From: Pelomonas asaccharophilus_A
Lineage (GTDB): Bacteria; Pseudomonadota; Gammaproteobacteria; Burkholderiales; Burkholderiaceae_C
Direction: 5' to 3'
Length of the DNA: 64,000 nt
Assembly: GCF_031458115.1 (NCBI RefSeq)
Contig: NZ_JAVDXV010000001.1
Location: 1 to 64,000 of the forward strand
A program made the position numbers and the translations under genes. Shown in pieces: positions 63,811-64,000 of the stretch (within the stretch, counting starts at the first letter, position 1; every line of letters starts with the position of its first letter). Below the pieces are notes generated by a model. That model saw nothing but the letters and a program-made list of their open reading frames with translations. It searched no databases and was not told where the DNA came from.

Positions 63811-64000
63811 TCAGCCGGCGTAGGCCGGTGTCGCGCTGGACAGGCTGGCCTTGATCTGGCGGCTGACGTCGTCGGCCAGCACCTCAAAGGCGCCAGCTTC
63901 CAGCTCCGCCAGCGCCTGGCGGGCCACGGCATCGGGCGAGGACTTGGGGGCGTCCAGGCCGCGGGTCATGTCCGTGTCCATGTAGCCCACGTGCAGGCTG
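63811..64000 (-). CDS. SDR family oxidoreductase, C-terminal part only
   Basis: The minus-strand frame that ends with the TGA at 63811-63813 runs off the window. The visible 62 residues read SLHVGYMDTDMTRGLDAPKS then a helix-rich tail, which resembles the C-terminal end of a short-chain dehydrogenase/reductase of the type with a GYMDTDMT motif. The catalytic region lies outside. It is upstream of the alpha/beta hydrolase on the same strand. Confidence 0.6.
   Translation of the reverse strand, partial: SLHVGYMDTDMTRGLDAPKSSPDAVARQALAELEAGAFEVLADDVSRQIKASLSSATPAYAG

Overview
This window is very GC-rich and reads like the chromosome of a betaproteobacterium of the order Burkholderiales, probably near the Roseateles/Rubrivivax/Leptothrix group. 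The grounds are a DUF1631 protein, a MurG with the clade-typical 'VNADAA' in place of HEQN, System II (ResB/CcsB) cytochrome c maturation, a PEP-CTERM protein, a type A RNase P RNA, a CIRCE-controlled groESL operon and a complete betaproteobacterial-style division and cell wall (dcw) cluster. The genus is inferred, not shown. There are no tRNAs, rRNAs, transposases, prophage genes or CRISPR arrays. The first 120 bases look like a poor-quality contig end.

Layout. 1-7101: truncated CHASE-domain sensor, DinB-like protein, a large fused indolepyruvate:ferredoxin oxidoreductase with a divergent Lrp regulator, and a GAF-GGDEF diguanylate cyclase. 7244-11491: cytochrome c module (ccsB, resB, cytochrome c4). 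11561-15402: engB, DUF1631 and MipA/OmpV. 15481-18387: groSL with promoter and CIRCE, then a PEP-CTERM protein. 18525-22713: LysR regulator and a gltIJKL-type amino-acid ABC transporter ending in a terminator. 22731-25443: DUF4394 lipoprotein, SDR and a divergent LysR. 25451-30075: four-gene TelA/XpaC/VWA/solute-binding operon. 30148-35144: pyrC operon with NYN, DUF3025, a secreted protease and an FHA protein. 35145-40436: cysK, rnpB, a chemoreceptor, a Bcr/CflA transporter and an alpha-carbonic anhydrase homologue. 40590-45107: hybrid kinase, chalcone-isomerase-like protein and a second chemoreceptor on the minus strand. 45513-62972: the dcw cluster from mraZ to ftsZ. 62972-64000: alpha/beta hydrolase and a truncated SDR.

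The dcw genes build lipid II (murE, murF, mraY, murD, murG, murC, ddlB) and the divisome (ftsL, ftsI, ftsW, ftsQ, ftsA, ftsZ). Most neighbours overlap by 1-11 bases, which suggests translational coupling. The clear breaks are a hairpin repeat between mraY and murD and an ftsZ leader with a strong ribosome binding site.

The most notable observation is a family of multi-hairpin repeats of about 80-150 bp. Three intergenic copies start 0-1 base after a stop codon (ccsB, resB, carbonic anhydrase homologue), all in the same orientation to that gene, and their stems show compensatory changes. A fourth, shorter copy lies in frame inside the oxidoreductase gene and adds about 30 residues. Other points of interest are the TelA/XpaC/VWA operon, an alpha-carbonic anhydrase homologue whose first zinc ligand appears to be Arg, a MurD with a long acidic insertion, and four 10-bp-phased MraZ boxes lying over a predicted mra promoter and the mraZ start.
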